NCBI GenBank assembly: GCA_948144175.1
Contig: CANXME010001298.1
Location: 1 to 64,000, forward strand
DNA from: Closterium sp. NIES-65
Lineage: Eukaryota > Streptophyta > Zygnematophyceae > Desmidiales > Closteriaceae
Reading direction: 5' to 3'
DNA: 64,000 bases
A program made the translations under genes and the position numbers. Of this stretch, positions 54,051-64,000 are shown in pieces (within the stretch, counting starts at the first letter, position 1; each line of letters starts with the position of its first letter). A model generated the notes under the pieces. It saw only the letters and a program-made list of their open reading frames with translations, did no database searches and was not told the DNA's origin.

Positions 54051-54476
54051 TGTTGGTGCAACTCTATGATTTGCACTCGGCTTGTTGTCCGTGTGCGTAC
54101 ATGCGTGTGTGCATGAATGGCATGAGGGCATGGGATATATATAATTGGGGATGATGAATCATAATGTTGAATGTGTGTGTCGAGTCAATCGCAAGTTATC
54201 ACTAGTCGCGTGTCATGCGGTCTTTTGTGTCTCGTGCGCGGTTTCTATCTTGTCGTGTGTCGAATGTTCGGCGTGTTGCAGGTGTATGCACCGACCCATA
54301 AAAAACTTAAGGATGGGTTTATGGTGAAGAACCACAGCCTTGGTTTCAAGATTCAAGTGATCTCGAAGCCCGCAGAAAGGGTAGACTTTATGATAGTGAA
54401 AATAGTTACATCACTTTTTGTGGTGTAACATTTCACTTGGTGTAGGCCCTTGCGAAGGGTAGTTTCGAGACCCTTC
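54051..54476 (+). repeat. C2 3' LTR, proximal part
   Basis: Starts TGTTGGTGCAAC after the purine tract CCGAGGGGGAG. More diverged from C1 than the two C1 LTRs are from each other. Confidence 0.87.
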
Positions 54477-54607
54477 TGTCAGAACATTATAGCTTATGCA
54501 TTTGTGTAGGCTGTAGTGGAGTAGCCCATAAGGGGTACAATCCAATTAGGGTTAGTACTTGTACCCAACTCTTTCATAGTTCATTCCTTCTCGTTTCAGT
54601 TTTCTCA
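54477..54607 (+). repeat. A3 5' LTR, 131 bp
   Basis: TGTCAGAACATT to TTTTCTCA, directly followed by the primer site. Confidence 0.93.
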
Positions 54608-54729
54608 TGGTATCGAGCAGGTTCCCTCGTGGGAACTGTTCCTGGGGCCCACCGATTCGATTTTTTTTTCCTGCCCGGAGCGCGCTCAGCCCTTGCTTGA
54701 GTCGCGATCCCCCCTTTCTCACTGTGTCA

Positions 54730-55520
54730 CGCCGCCCTTGACGGCCCCGTTCCGCCGTCCTAGCGGCCCCGTCGCCTACCCCGCGGCCCTCGCGCCGCCC
54801 TTGCCGACCCGGCCCCGCCCTTGCTGGCCCCGTCGCCTACCTGCAGCCCCGACGCCTACCTGCGGCCCCGTCGCCTACCTGCGGCCCCGTCGCCTACCTG
54901 TGGCCCCGTCGCCTCCTTGCGGCCCCGGCGCTGCCCTTCCCGACCCCGACGCCACCCTTCGCGACCCGGCCCCGCCTCTGCTGGCCCCGTCGCCTAGCCA
55001 TGCGGCCCCGCCGCTGCCCTTCCCGGCTCCGGCGCCACCCTTCCCGGCCCCGATCCGCCGCTCTGCGGCCCCGTCGCCTACCCCGTGGCCCCGGCACCGC
55101 CCTTTCTCGGCCCCGACGCCGCCCTTCCCGACCCGGCCCAGCCTCTGCTGGCCCCGTCGCCTCCCTTGCGGCCCCGGCGCCGCCCTTTCCCGGCCCCGAC
55201 GCCTCCCTTCCCGGCCCCGGCCCAGCCCCTGCTGGCCCCGTCACCTACCTGCGGCCCCGGCGCTGCCCTTCCCGTCTCCGTCGCCTACCTTTGCAGCCCC
55301 GGCGCAGCCTCTGCCGGCCCCGCCGCCGTCCCCACGCGGCCCCGCTGTCACCTCAGAGCCGCCGGCGCCGCCGGCTGCTGCCGAGCCGCCCGCCACCCGA
55401 GCCGCCCGAGCCGCCGCACCACGCCAAGCCGCCAGAGCTGTCGAGTCGCCGAGCCGCCCGAGCCGCCAAGTCGCCCGAGCCGCCCGAGCCGCCGAGCCGA
55501 CGAGCCCCAGTTGTTGCTGA
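54730..55520 (+). repeat. GC-rich repeat leader of A3
   Basis: Imperfect units such as GGCCCCGTCGCCTACCTGC and GGCCCCGGCGCCGCCC, then GAGCCGCCCGAGCCGCC. It lies between primer site and gag start. It has no resemblance in unit sequence to the A2 or A4 leaders. Confidence 0.85.
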
Positions 55521-55626
55521 GCCGCCGAGCCGCCGAGTCGCCCGAGCCGCCTTGTCCGGTAAGAGCAGCGCCTCTATCACTGCACTGCCCCTACCCTACT
55601 GTTCACGCTGCTAGTCTACTGCAGTC

Positions 55627-58600
55627 ATGGCTACCCCTAATGTCCTCGCTTTTGACGCTGAGGGTCGGGCTATTGACTTCGACGTCTGGCTAGATGATCT
55701 GCAGCTTTTCCTACGGTGCGATAGGGCAGACGGTCTCTCCCTCTTTGACCTCACCTCTGGTGCCTCTCCTGCCCCTGCTGCTGAACTGTTCGCTCACAGT
55801 GGGCCACACGCGATGCTGCTGCACGTCTTGCTGTGCGTTGCCACCTGCCTACCTCTGAGCGTGCGCACTTTAGCCAGTACAAGAGTGCTCAGACCTTGTA
55901 CGACGCTGTAGTTGCACGCTACTCCTCCCCTGCCACTGCTGCACTGAGCCGCCTCATACTACCGTACCTCTTCCCTGACCTTGCTGCCTTTCCCACAGTC
56001 GCTGACCTCATTACGCACCTCCGAACTAGTGACACTCGCTACCGCGCTGCGCTTCCTGCTGACTTCTGCGCCAAGAACCCCCCCCCCCCCCCCCCCCATG
56101 TATATCACTCTCTACTATATAGTCACCCGCCTCCCTGACTCCCTTCGCGTAGTCAGGGACCACTTCCTCTCAGTTTGCCCCACCACCCTCACCGTTGACC
56201 TCCTCGAGAAGGCCCTCCTAGCAGCTGAGAAGAGCATAGTCGCTGTAGGAGCCTCTCTTGGTGACCCTCGCACCCCCATCTTTGAGGGATGTTCCCCCTC
56301 TCCCCTTTTGCCCTCTGTTGCCTCTGCTGCTGCGGCCGACCTCGTTGGGCTTGAGTCGGTCGGTGCGGCGTCTACCCCTAGCAGGAGACGCCGCACCGGC
56401 AAGGGAAAGGGGGGCAAGGGCGCTGGAGGAGCTGGCGGGGGCGGTGGAGGCGGCGGTGGAGGCGGCGGAGGGAGTGGGGGTGGCGGTGGGGGTGGTGGCG
56501 GGGGTGGAGGTGTCGGTGGCAGCAGTGGAAACGGAGGCGGCGGCGGTGGTGGTGGGAGCGGAGGTGGTGGCGGCGGTGGCGGCGGTGGAGGAGGCGGTGG
56601 CGGAGGAGGTGGAGCTGGTCAGGGTGGCGCTGCGCAGAGGGTCGGCTCCGGTGGTGGTCAGCGCCAGCAGCAGCAGCAGCAGCAGCGCACTCGTGACATG
56701 ACCCCCCCTCAGCAGCTCCGTGAGTGGTACGCTGCACGCCAGCGGGGTGGGGGTACTGGTCCGTGTACCTACGTCCTATGCACCGGCGACCGCGCGGGTG
56801 AGCAGTGTGGGGGTGCGCACTCCACCCAGCGCTGCTTTGGCCGCCTGACGGACGCTTGGCGTCACCAGTTTTCGGAGGACACTGAGATCCCCCGCTGGGG
56901 TGAGCTGTCTAGGGCGGGAGTAGCTATCCTTGACCTTGACTTTGATGCTATTCTTGCTGCCATGTATGCTGTGACTATTAGTGATGAGGGTGACTGTTAC
57001 CGGTGTTTCCCGCCCGACCCGGGCATCGAGACTGCTGCTCTAGGTACTGGTGAGGCTGCTGCTCTAGGTGCTAGCGAGGCTGCTGCTCTAGGTGTCAGTG
57101 CGTCTGCTTCCTCAGGTGCTGGTGAGTCTGCGCTCTCAGGTACCGCGTCGGCTTCGGCCTCCCTCACCTTCACCCTTGACTCGGGGGCTTCTCGCTCCTT
57201 CTTTCGAGACCGCACCACACTCACGCCGCTTGGTCGGCCAGTTGCAGTCTCTCTGGCAGACCCCTCTGGGGGTCCTGTCCTTGCTCACTTCTCCACTGTC
57301 CTCCCGTGTCCGGCGGCTCCCTCTGGCACCCTGTCTGGTCTTTACCTCCCCTCGTTCTCTACGAACTTGGTGAGTGGTGCTGACCTACAAGATGAGGGAG
57401 TTCACCAGTTCACTCTTGCGAGCCAGCAGGTGACCCACTGCACGGAAACTCGGACGGGCCGACACCTGGCCACGTTTACTCGTCGGTGGGGGTCAAGCCT
57501 GTACACACTGACCACTGCGTCTCCTCCTTTCCCTGCGTCTGGTCAAGTAGCTGCGTCAATTCAGGTGTTTGCTGCAGCGTCCAGGTCTGGTCCTGAGTCT
57601 GGCCCCTGCTCGTGTCGCCTCCTGTCTCACGAGACTCTCCTCTGGCACCACCGTCTTGGTCACCCCTCCCTGCTTCGTCTCCGAGGCATGGCCTCCCGTG
57701 TCCTTGTCTCTGGTCTTCCCTGGTCCCTCCCTCCCCTTCCTCCAGGGCCTGGCCCTACCTGCGTCCCCTGTGTCGAGGGGCGGCAGCGGGCTGCCCCTCA
57801 CTCCTCCCAATTTCCTCCGACTGAGGCCCCGCTGCAGACGCTTCACATGGACGTGTGGGGCCCAGCCCGCGTCCGTGGACAGGGTCACGAGCGCTACTTC
57901 CTGCTGGTGGTTGACGACTACTCGCGTTACACCACAGTCTTCCCCTTGCGCAGCAAGGGTGATGTCACTGAGGTGTTGATCGACTGGATCCGCGCAGCTC
58001 GTCTCCAGCTCAGGCGGAGCTTCGGCTCGGACTTTCCAGTTCTGCGTCTGCACTCTGACAGAGGCGGAGAGTTCTCTTCTGGCCTTCTGCGAACCTACTG
58101 TTGTGCACGAGGCATCCGCCAGACCTTCACGCTTCCGGACTCTCAACAGCAAAATGGGATTGCTGAGCGCCGCATTGGCATGGTCATGGACGTCGCCCGT
58201 ACGTCCATGATGCATGCGGCTGCCCCCCATTTTCTGTGGCCGTTTGCGGTTCGGTACGCGGCGCATCAGATCAACCTTCACCCCAGGGTCTCCATGCCGG
58301 AGACCTCCCCAGCTTTGCTGTGGACGGGGAAGGTTGGCGATGCGTCTGCGTTCCGTGTCTGGGGATCTCAGGCGTTTGTCCGCGACTTGTTTGCAAACAA
58401 GCTGTCCCCTCGTGCTACTCCTTGCGTCTTCCTTGGCTTCCCCCCTGACGCGCCTGCGTGGCAGTTCTACCACCCCACCTCTTGCCGTGTTCTGTCCTCC
58501 CAGGACGTCACGTTTGACGAGTCGGTCCCCTACTACCGCCTCTTCCCCTACCGCACTCCGTCTCTCCCCCCGCCACCGCTCTTCCTTGTGCCAGGTCCCC

Positions 58601-59037
58601 CCCTGGTAGACCCCCTCCCCCTTCAGGGTCTTGCCCCTTCAGGTGTGTCCCAGGTAGACGCAGTCGAGCCTGTCGAGGTTACTAGTGACTTTGGTGCTGC
58701 TGAGGGTGCTGAGTCTGGGGGTGCTGACTTTGGGGGTGCTGAGCGTGTGGGTGCTACGCATGCGGGTGCTGAGCCTACGGGTGCTACTACTTGGGGTGCT
58801 GAGCCTGGGGGTGCTGAGACTGGGGGTGCTGAGCATGGGGGTGCTGAGCCTGGGGGTACTACGCCTGGGGGTGCTGAGCCTGGGGGTGCCACGTCTGGAG
58901 GTGCTGAGCTTCGGGGTGAGGAGCCTGCGGGAGCTGCGTTTTGTCTGGAGTCGCCGCGCGGCCTCGGCCGTACTTCGTTCCGCTCCTACTGCAGGTTCTT
59001 GGTCTCCCGCCTTCTACTGGTCCTCCTCCTCCCTTAG
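55627..59037 (+). pseudogene. gag-pol: A3 gag, protease and integrase
   Basis: The ATG at 55627 gives MATPNVLAFDAEGRAIDFDV. A small deletion near 55783 and a run of about 18 C at 56080-56097 shift the frame out and back. A 1018-codon open frame then carries the second half of Gag, a Gly-rich tract of about 90 residues (56420-56620), PQQLREWYAARQ, a cysteine-containing segment CGGAHSTQRCFGR, the protease-like FTLDSGASRSFF (about 57169-57204), and integrase. Integrase motifs are LWHHRLGHPSL, MDVWGPARVRG (D), LHSDRGGEFS (D) and QNGIAERRIG (E). GGAE-type repeats (58690-58920) follow, and a frameshift near 58930 precedes RT. Gag, protease and integrase motifs all look chemically intact. Confidence 0.91.
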
Positions 59038-61205
59038 AGTGTCCACAGCTTGTCCCGTCACAGTTACAGTTACAGCCGGTTTCCCCACTGCCTGCTCCTT
59101 CTCCCTACACTGGTCCTACTGGAAGTCTTGCTGAGCGTTGTGAGCCTTCGTCTCGCCTTGCGTCGCCTGTCCGTGCTGCTCGCGCTAGTGGTCGCGGTTC
59201 GTGTCAGCGTCCTCCTCTTGTCCCTGGCATGCACCGGATGTCTCTGCGTCCGTCCACTGCTCCTCTGCGTGCCCCTTTGCCTTCTCCTCCTGAGTCCTCT
59301 CTTCCTGCTCTTGCCGACCCGTAGTCGGACTCTCTTCGTGCTGCTAGTCCTACTATCACACGTCTCCTTACTGCTGTCGACACTGACCCTTCCTTTGAGA
59401 CCACTGCTGCGTCTGCCCTAGTTGCTGAGCTCGTCGACTTTGCTGCTCGCTGTCGTCTAGACTACGCTGCTAGTCTTGTTGCTGAGTCTGAGTCTGTCTG
59501 TCCTCCGTCCGTCGGGGGTGAGTGTGCCCTTGGCACGGACGTCCTTGAGGACAGGCAGGAGGAGTTCCAGTGTCTGGCTGCTGCTTCACCTCATCTCGTG
59601 TCCGTACTTCTTACCCCTGAGGGAGACTCGGATGCACTTGACATCCCGACTCCGCGCTCTTACGCGGAGGCGATAGAGGGTCCCTACTCCTCTCAGTGGC
59701 AGGCAGCTATGGACGTAGAGATGGCTTCCTGGAAGTCCACTGGCACCTACGTTGACGAGGTTCCCCCGCCTGGGGCGAACATCGTCAGTGGCATGTGGAT
59801 TTTCAGGGTGAAGCGGCCGCCGGGTTCTCCGCCTGTCTTCAAGGCGCGTTACGTGGCTCGTGGCTTCAGTCAGCGGCAGGGAGTTGACTACTTTCAGACC
59901 TTCTCTCCCACCCCGAAGATGATCACTCTTCGGGTACTGCTGCACATAGATGCTCACCGTGACTACGAGCTGCACTCTCTTGACTTCAGCACTGCTTTCT
60001 TGCAGGGCAGCCTCCACGAGCAGATCTGGCTGCGTCGCCCACCTGGCTTCACTGGGTCTTTTCCTCCTGGCACCCAGTGGAGCCTCCGCCGGCCAGTCTA
60101 CGGTCTCCGCCAGGCACCGCGTGAGTGGCACGACACATTGAGGACTACGCTTGCGGCTCTTGGGTTTGCTCCCTCTACTACCGACCCGTCGCTGTTTCTG
60201 CGCACCGACACTTCTTTGCCGCCGTTCTACATCCTCGTGTACGTCGACGACTTGGTCTTTGCCACAGCTGACACTGCTGGACTCGCCCACGTGAAGTCCG
60301 AGCTGCAGAAGAGACACACGTGCACAGACCTGGGTGAACTGCGCAGCTACCTTGGCTTGCAGATCACCCGGGACAGAGCACGCCGCACCATTACTCTGAC
60401 TCAGTCACACATGGTGCAACAGGTCCTTCAGCGCTTCGGCTTCACGTACTCCTCCCCTCAGGCCACTCCTCTGCCTACTCGCCACTCGCTCTCAGCTCTG
60501 CCTTCGGATGAGTCCGTAGAGTCGAGTGGCCCGTACCCAGAGCTTGTTGGCTGCCTCATGTACTTGATGACCTGCACACGACCTGACCTTGCATACCCTC
60601 TTAGCATCTTGGCAAGCTATGTTGCTCCTGGGAGACACCGACCAGAGCACATGGCTGCAGCGAAGAGGGTGTTGCGCTACTTTTGCAGTACGTCGGGCAT
60701 GGGGCTTGTGCTTGGAAGGGAGAGTCCAGTGGTCCTTACTGGGCACGCAGCCGCTTCTTGGGCTGACGACCAGGCTATGCAGCGGTCGTCACAGGGTTTA
60801 GGGTTTGTTTCGTGGTGGGCTACCCGCTCGTCTTCTCTTCTTGGCTCCAGTTGTGAGGCTGAGATCTACGCCGGGGCCATGGCTGCACAGGAGCTTCGCT
60901 GGCTCACCTACCTACTGACTGACCTCGGAGAGCCGCCTCGTTCTCCTCCAATGCTGTATGTAGACAACAAGGCCATGCTGGCCTTGTGTCGAGAGCAGAG
61001 ACTGGAGCACAGAACGAAGCACATTGCTCTTCGCTACTTCCTTGCTCGTGAGCTACAGCAGCGTGGTCAGCTGCGTCTTGCGTACGTGGCCTCTGAGGCC
61101 AACAGTGCTGATATCTTCACCAAGGCACTTGCGCCTTGTGATCATCAGCGCTTTTGTACTCAGCTGGGTCTTGTGCCTGCCTTGCCTCACTTGCTCACCT
61201 CTTGA
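58941..61205 (+). pseudogene. pol: A3 pol: RT and RNase H with one early stop
   Basis: One frame runs from RPRPYFVPLLLQVLGLPPST to the natural TGA at 61203-61205, broken only by a TAG at 59322-59324 in LPALADP-stop-SDSLRAA, where other copies have Glu. RT contains ARGFSQRQGVDYFQTFSP, LDFSTAFLQGSLHEQIWL and intact YVDDLVFATAD (about 60238-60270). In RNase H, LTGHAAASWADDQ has Ala at the position where A2 and A4 have Asp (LTGHADASW), a likely loss of a catalytic Asp, and the segment after SSQG is shortened. With the upstream shift it forms the second half of one ancestral polyprotein. Confidence 0.9.
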
Positions 61206-61419
61206 CCTTGCTTGTACTGTTACATATATATATACGCCTACTCTTGCTTGTCTAGCCTTTTATATATATATGTACTCCTGCATGTGAACTGGCCTTGTGG
61301 CCTTGAACTTGTGCTCGGAATGTGTGGTGACGTTGTGATCCACCCTGAGCTTGCTTTGCTTTGCTTTGCTTGACTGGTCTTGTGACCCCTTGTTCTCCCC
61401 CACTTTGCCTATGGGGGTG

Positions 61420-61550
61420 TGTTAGAACATTATAGCTTATGCATTTGTGTAGGCTGTAGTGGGGTAGTCCATAAGGGGTACAACCCAATTAGGGTTAGTA
61501 CTTGTACCCAATTCTTTCATAGTTCATTCCTTCTCGTTTTAGTTTTCTCA
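61420..61550 (+). repeat. A3 3' LTR, 131 bp
   Basis: TGTTAGAACATT to TTTTCTCA, then CCTTC. Bases 61206-61419 are the family A 3' non-coding stretch. Confidence 0.93.
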
Positions 61551-61555
61551 CCTTC

Positions 61556-61906
61556 GTGGTTGGAGACAGTGTGGCACCATTCTACATCACTGTATCTCAA
61601 CTCTTGGGGTTTGTAGAGGCTCGGAAGCATTCCCTCCTTGTAACTCTTCCTAATTTGTGTTCTAAAACTATAGTGGCTGCTACAGTGCCGTTCATTCAAA
61701 CTGACGTTACGTCGCCAATACTTTATGAAATCGTGCGATTAAAGTTGCTTACTGTAGATGACGTTAAGACGCTCCAGATATAATTTGTAGCATGTTATTT
61801 GAAGCTGTGATAAGAACAATATGAACGTTTAAATATGCCGTCTGAAATCTGACTATGCACTCTATCTTTTGTTTTAGGCACATTTCAACCTACTGTGACT
61901 ATAACA
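61556..61906 (+). repeat. C2 3' LTR, distal part
   Basis: Resumes GTGGTTGGAGACAGTGTGGC after A3 and ends CTATAACA. Aligns with the reverse complement of 16753-17150 and 38891-39260. Confidence 0.87.
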
Positions 61907-63156
61907 CCCCCTTCGCCAACTTCTCCTTTATTCGCGAGTTCTCCACTGCCCACTGCTCCCCTGTCATCGCTGGCGTCTCTTCCTCGCTAACTTGCTTGTC
62001 GTCACACCGGCCGCCGGCGATACCACCGGCCGGCGTGATAAGCGATGCCCCGAGGCTCCCTTATTGCCGGGGGTTGATGGCGGCATCGGCTCAAGCAGGT
62101 CGACGAGAAGGGGTGAGACAGGGGAAGGAAGGTAAGGATGGACGTTGTCGTCGTCCTTGTTAGCAGGCTCGTCGACTTCGGCGAGTAGGGGGGATGTGGC
62201 CGTCGAGTTGTCCGTCGGCGGGTTCTACTGCGTCGGACCCGATGCCGGCCCGTGTTTTGACTTCCACACCTCCAGTGACATCGTCTCGTAGAAGATGACC
62301 TCGACCGACGATTCAAGTCGAGCACCTCCCAGTCCTTGCTCTACGGTGACACACTGAGGTGAAGACCCCACCCAGCCTTCGGCGCCAACTTCCCATTGCG
62401 CTGCTGCTCGGGGATCAAGAATTGCACTATGCTGCCCCACATGCGTACCAGCATCAGGCGGGCTTCTAGCCGGTCAGTAGCTAGTGAGGCGTCGTCCTAG
62501 CGTCAACACCGATCACTCCAGGAAGTTACACCCCCAGATGGCTTGCCGCAGGGCGATGTGCCACCAGTGGTGCTACACTCCCATGTGTAACAACATCGTC
62601 CGCACGGACTCGACCAGCGTCCGCATCTCTCGCTCTGCCATGCTGTTTTGCTGCGAAGTGTACGGGCAGGTCATGTTGTGGATAATACCCTTACCATCGT
62701 CGAGGGCGGTGAACTCCTTAAGGAACTCCCCTCTGCGGTTTGAGCGGAGCATCACTACTGACTTCTTAGTCTGTCGCTCCACCAGCAGCAGCCACTTATC
62801 GAACTCACTCAGCACGTCGGACTTCTTCGCGATCAGCCTCACCCACAGAAAGCGAGTCTTGCGGTCCTTTAGCAGCAGGAAGTATGGGTTGCCATCCTTG
62901 GCGGCCACCCGGAACGGCCTGCACAGATTGATGTCCACGACGGCTTGGGCCTCGGCGGCATTCGAGCCCTTGTCAAGGAAGGTGTGTCGGAGACGAATGG
63001 CAAGTCGGCGCCAGACGACAACCTGATGTTCAGGCCGGTGGTGACTCTTTGCTTCACCGAGCTCGTGATGGTGTTGACGCCGACGTGTGCAAGCCTCGTG
63101 TGCCACCTGTCCGGCGTCAACTTCGTCATCGAGACGATCGCTCGCAGAGCTAAGTG
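61907..63156 (-). pseudogene. pol: D4: degenerate family D integrase and pol spacer
   Basis: The minus strand aligns with D1/D2 from the pre-integrase region (LTPDRWHTRLAHVGVNTITS, about 63060-63120) through integrase: VVDINLCRPFRVAAKDGNPY keeps the first D; VMLRSNRRGEFLKEF has Asn at the second D position; NSMAEREMRTLVES keeps E. Then come a gap with stops and SLEVWKSKHGPASGP (about 62240-62285). It continues as the acidic spacer to about 61920. Deletions include the CVSCVGGK zinc segment. No LTR is attached. C2 bounds it on the left and F on the right. Confidence 0.85.
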
Positions 63157-63265
63157 TGTTATTTATGCTAATTTAGGTGTTACATTCCAATTTTCTAGGG
63201 TTTGCTATATCTTGATGTACCTTGTTTTCGCTTAGTAAATTTCTTCACCCGTTCAACTCTCGACA
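63157..63265 (+). repeat. F 5' LTR, about 109 bp
   Basis: Left boundary inferred from the break in D4 homology, right boundary from the primer site. No second copy is visible to confirm it. Confidence 0.7.
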
Positions 63266-63734
63266 TGGTATCAAAAGTAGATGATTCTATGGGCCCACTG
63301 CCCTGTGCCCCGACCTATGCCTGAAGCACTCGGTCACCCCACTAGCTCGCGCGTCACTCGTATCGGCCCGAGCGGGTCACCCGTTTTTCCCCACGCACGT
63401 CACTCGTTTTGCCCTGGCCGTCACCCGTTCTTTCCTCCGTGCCTCATCCCTTTTTTGCCCTATGCATAGCTCGCCAGCCCGCTAGCGCGCATTAGATGTA
63501 TGCGCACGCGTACTTCTAGCGACACGTACAACCACGCACATACGCAGCCATAGCCGCATGTACCCGCAGCCCGTTAGCTGCACCTGGTGTCTCACCCGCC
63601 ACCTGTTTTCCCACCGTCAAAAACTGCCCCACTTGTCTCCGCTGACCCACCCGTAACCAGCTGTGCCACCCATCCCGCCGCCTCACTCATTTCCGTAGCC
63701 TCACCCGGAATCAGCCGCCCCACCGAGTACTCTC

Positions 63735-63970
63735 TACCGCACGAAATCGCACAAAACAGCGCACAATCGCATGGAACCACACTGAACCGCACGGAAACGC
63801 ACACGCTGCCCCGCCTGTACCAGCCCAAGCTGCCTCCCCACCCGTTCCAGTCACCTCACCCGGAATCAGCCATCCCACCCATTACTCTCCACCGCGTAGA
63901 ATCGCACAAGACCGCACAGAATCGCGCACAACCGCACGGAACCGCACAGAACTGCACACAACCACCGCCT
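63735..63970 (+). repeat. CGCACARAA-type repeats in the F leader
   Basis: Irregular 8-10 bp units: ATCGCACAAAAC, CGCACGGAAAC, CCGCACAGAACTG. Two larger blocks (63690-63800 and 63855-63965) each begin with a TCACCCGGAATCAGCC motif. Confidence 0.75.
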
Positions 63971-64000
63971 CACCTGAAACCCACCGTCCCGACAACCTGA

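Larger units (their letters stand above)
54477..61550 (+). mobile_element. A3: full-length Ty1/Copia element, family A, 7074 bp
   Basis: 131-bp LTRs (six differences by eye) with a perfect CCTTC duplication (54472-54476 and 61551-61555), primer site TGGTATCGAGCAGG at 54608 and purine tract ATGGGGGTG before the 3' LTR. It splits the 3' LTR of C2. It has the most complete gag-pol of the family here. Confidence 0.95.
52676..61906 (+). mobile_element. C2: 5'-truncated family C element carrying A3
   Basis: Plus-strand pol from the start of RT to the 3' LTR, which runs 54051-54476, is broken by A3 and resumes at 61556-61906 (about 777 bp in total). 5' LTR, gag and integrase are missing. The left end meets C1's target duplication, so the truncation predates or accompanies the C1 insertion. 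Confidence 0.85.
63157..64000 (+). mobile_element. F: 5' end of a short-LTR Copia-like element, cut by the window end
   Basis: An LTR-like start TGTTATTTATGC, an end CTCTCGACA at 63265, then a primer site TGGTATCAAAAG. The organisation copies family A (about 109-bp LTR containing CTAGGGTTTGCTA), and 730 bp of leader follow without a gag start. It sits in D4. The expected duplication CTAAG (63152-63156) has its partner outside the window. Confidence 0.75.

Noticed and set aside
54693-55693. 275-codon and neighbouring open frames upstream of A3 gag
   Set aside because: Repeat-derived frames of the leader between primer site and gag ATG; unit composition explains them.
58900-58960. Programmed frameshift between integrase and RT in family A
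   Set aside because: The shift position and direction differ among A2, A3 and A4, and each traces to a private indel near the GGAE repeats.
54477-61550. Envelope-like gene that would make the elements retrovirus-like
   Set aside because: After RNase H there are only about 200 bp of non-coding sequence before the 3' LTR in A1, A2 and A3; no extra frame exists there.

Overview
This 64 kb window is repeat-dense eukaryotic nuclear DNA, almost entirely a nest of LTR retrotransposons of the Ty1/Copia type. The organism is probably a green-lineage (streptophyte) eukaryote. The primer-binding sites resemble the complement of the plant initiator-methionine tRNA 3' end (TGGTATCAGAGC and variants), and the pol order is protease-integrase-RT-RNase H. 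The GC-rich base composition and GC-rich minisatellites would suit a charophyte alga or an early-diverging land plant, but the species cannot be fixed from sequence alone. The only trace of an ordinary cellular gene is a broken SLY1-like (Sec1/Munc18 family) 3' fragment at 15752-16283.

Layout. I group the LTR elements into families. A has very short LTRs of about 126-132 bp; D has long GTCGAC-rich LTRs of about 0.8-1.17 kb; C has LTRs of about 0.78-0.85 kb; E and A6 are non-coding; F is cut by the window end. Region 1-2484 is the 3' part of an A element (A1). Region 2485-13866 is a non-LTR-type reverse transcriptase pseudogene (minus strand) split by a pogo/Tigger-like DNA transposon (2861-12615), which is itself split by a D element (D1, 3544-10611). 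Region 13866-15747 is a truncated D element (D3) abutting the SLY1 stop codon, and 16284-16752 is a D-type LTR piece.

The core is one C element (C1) on the minus strand. It spans 16753-52670 and has matching CGAGG target duplications. It has been opened by four direct insertions, each with its own 5-bp duplication: E (17314-19406) in the 3' LTR, A2 (20992-28110) in RT, D2 (28401-36082) between integrase and RT, and A5 (39455-52378) in the 5' LTR. A5 in turn contains A6 (40148-41598) and A4 (44562-51859). Removing all insertions leaves a C1 of about 6.08 kb. To the right, a 5'-truncated plus-strand C copy (C2, 52676-61906) carries A3 (54477-61550) in its 3' LTR. A degenerate antisense D fragment (61907-63156) follows, then the 5' LTR and leader of element F (63157 to the end).

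Functionally, every coding region found is a transposon polyprotein or transposase. All carry stops, frameshifts, deletions or catalytic substitutions, although the 897-codon RT/RNase H frame of A2 and the 863-codon frame of A4 are long and uninterrupted. No tRNA, rRNA, CRISPR array or intact host gene was found. The most informative content is the reconstructable insertion history, the two non-autonomous elements, the fast-diverging minisatellite leaders of family A, and the lesions shared among copies.
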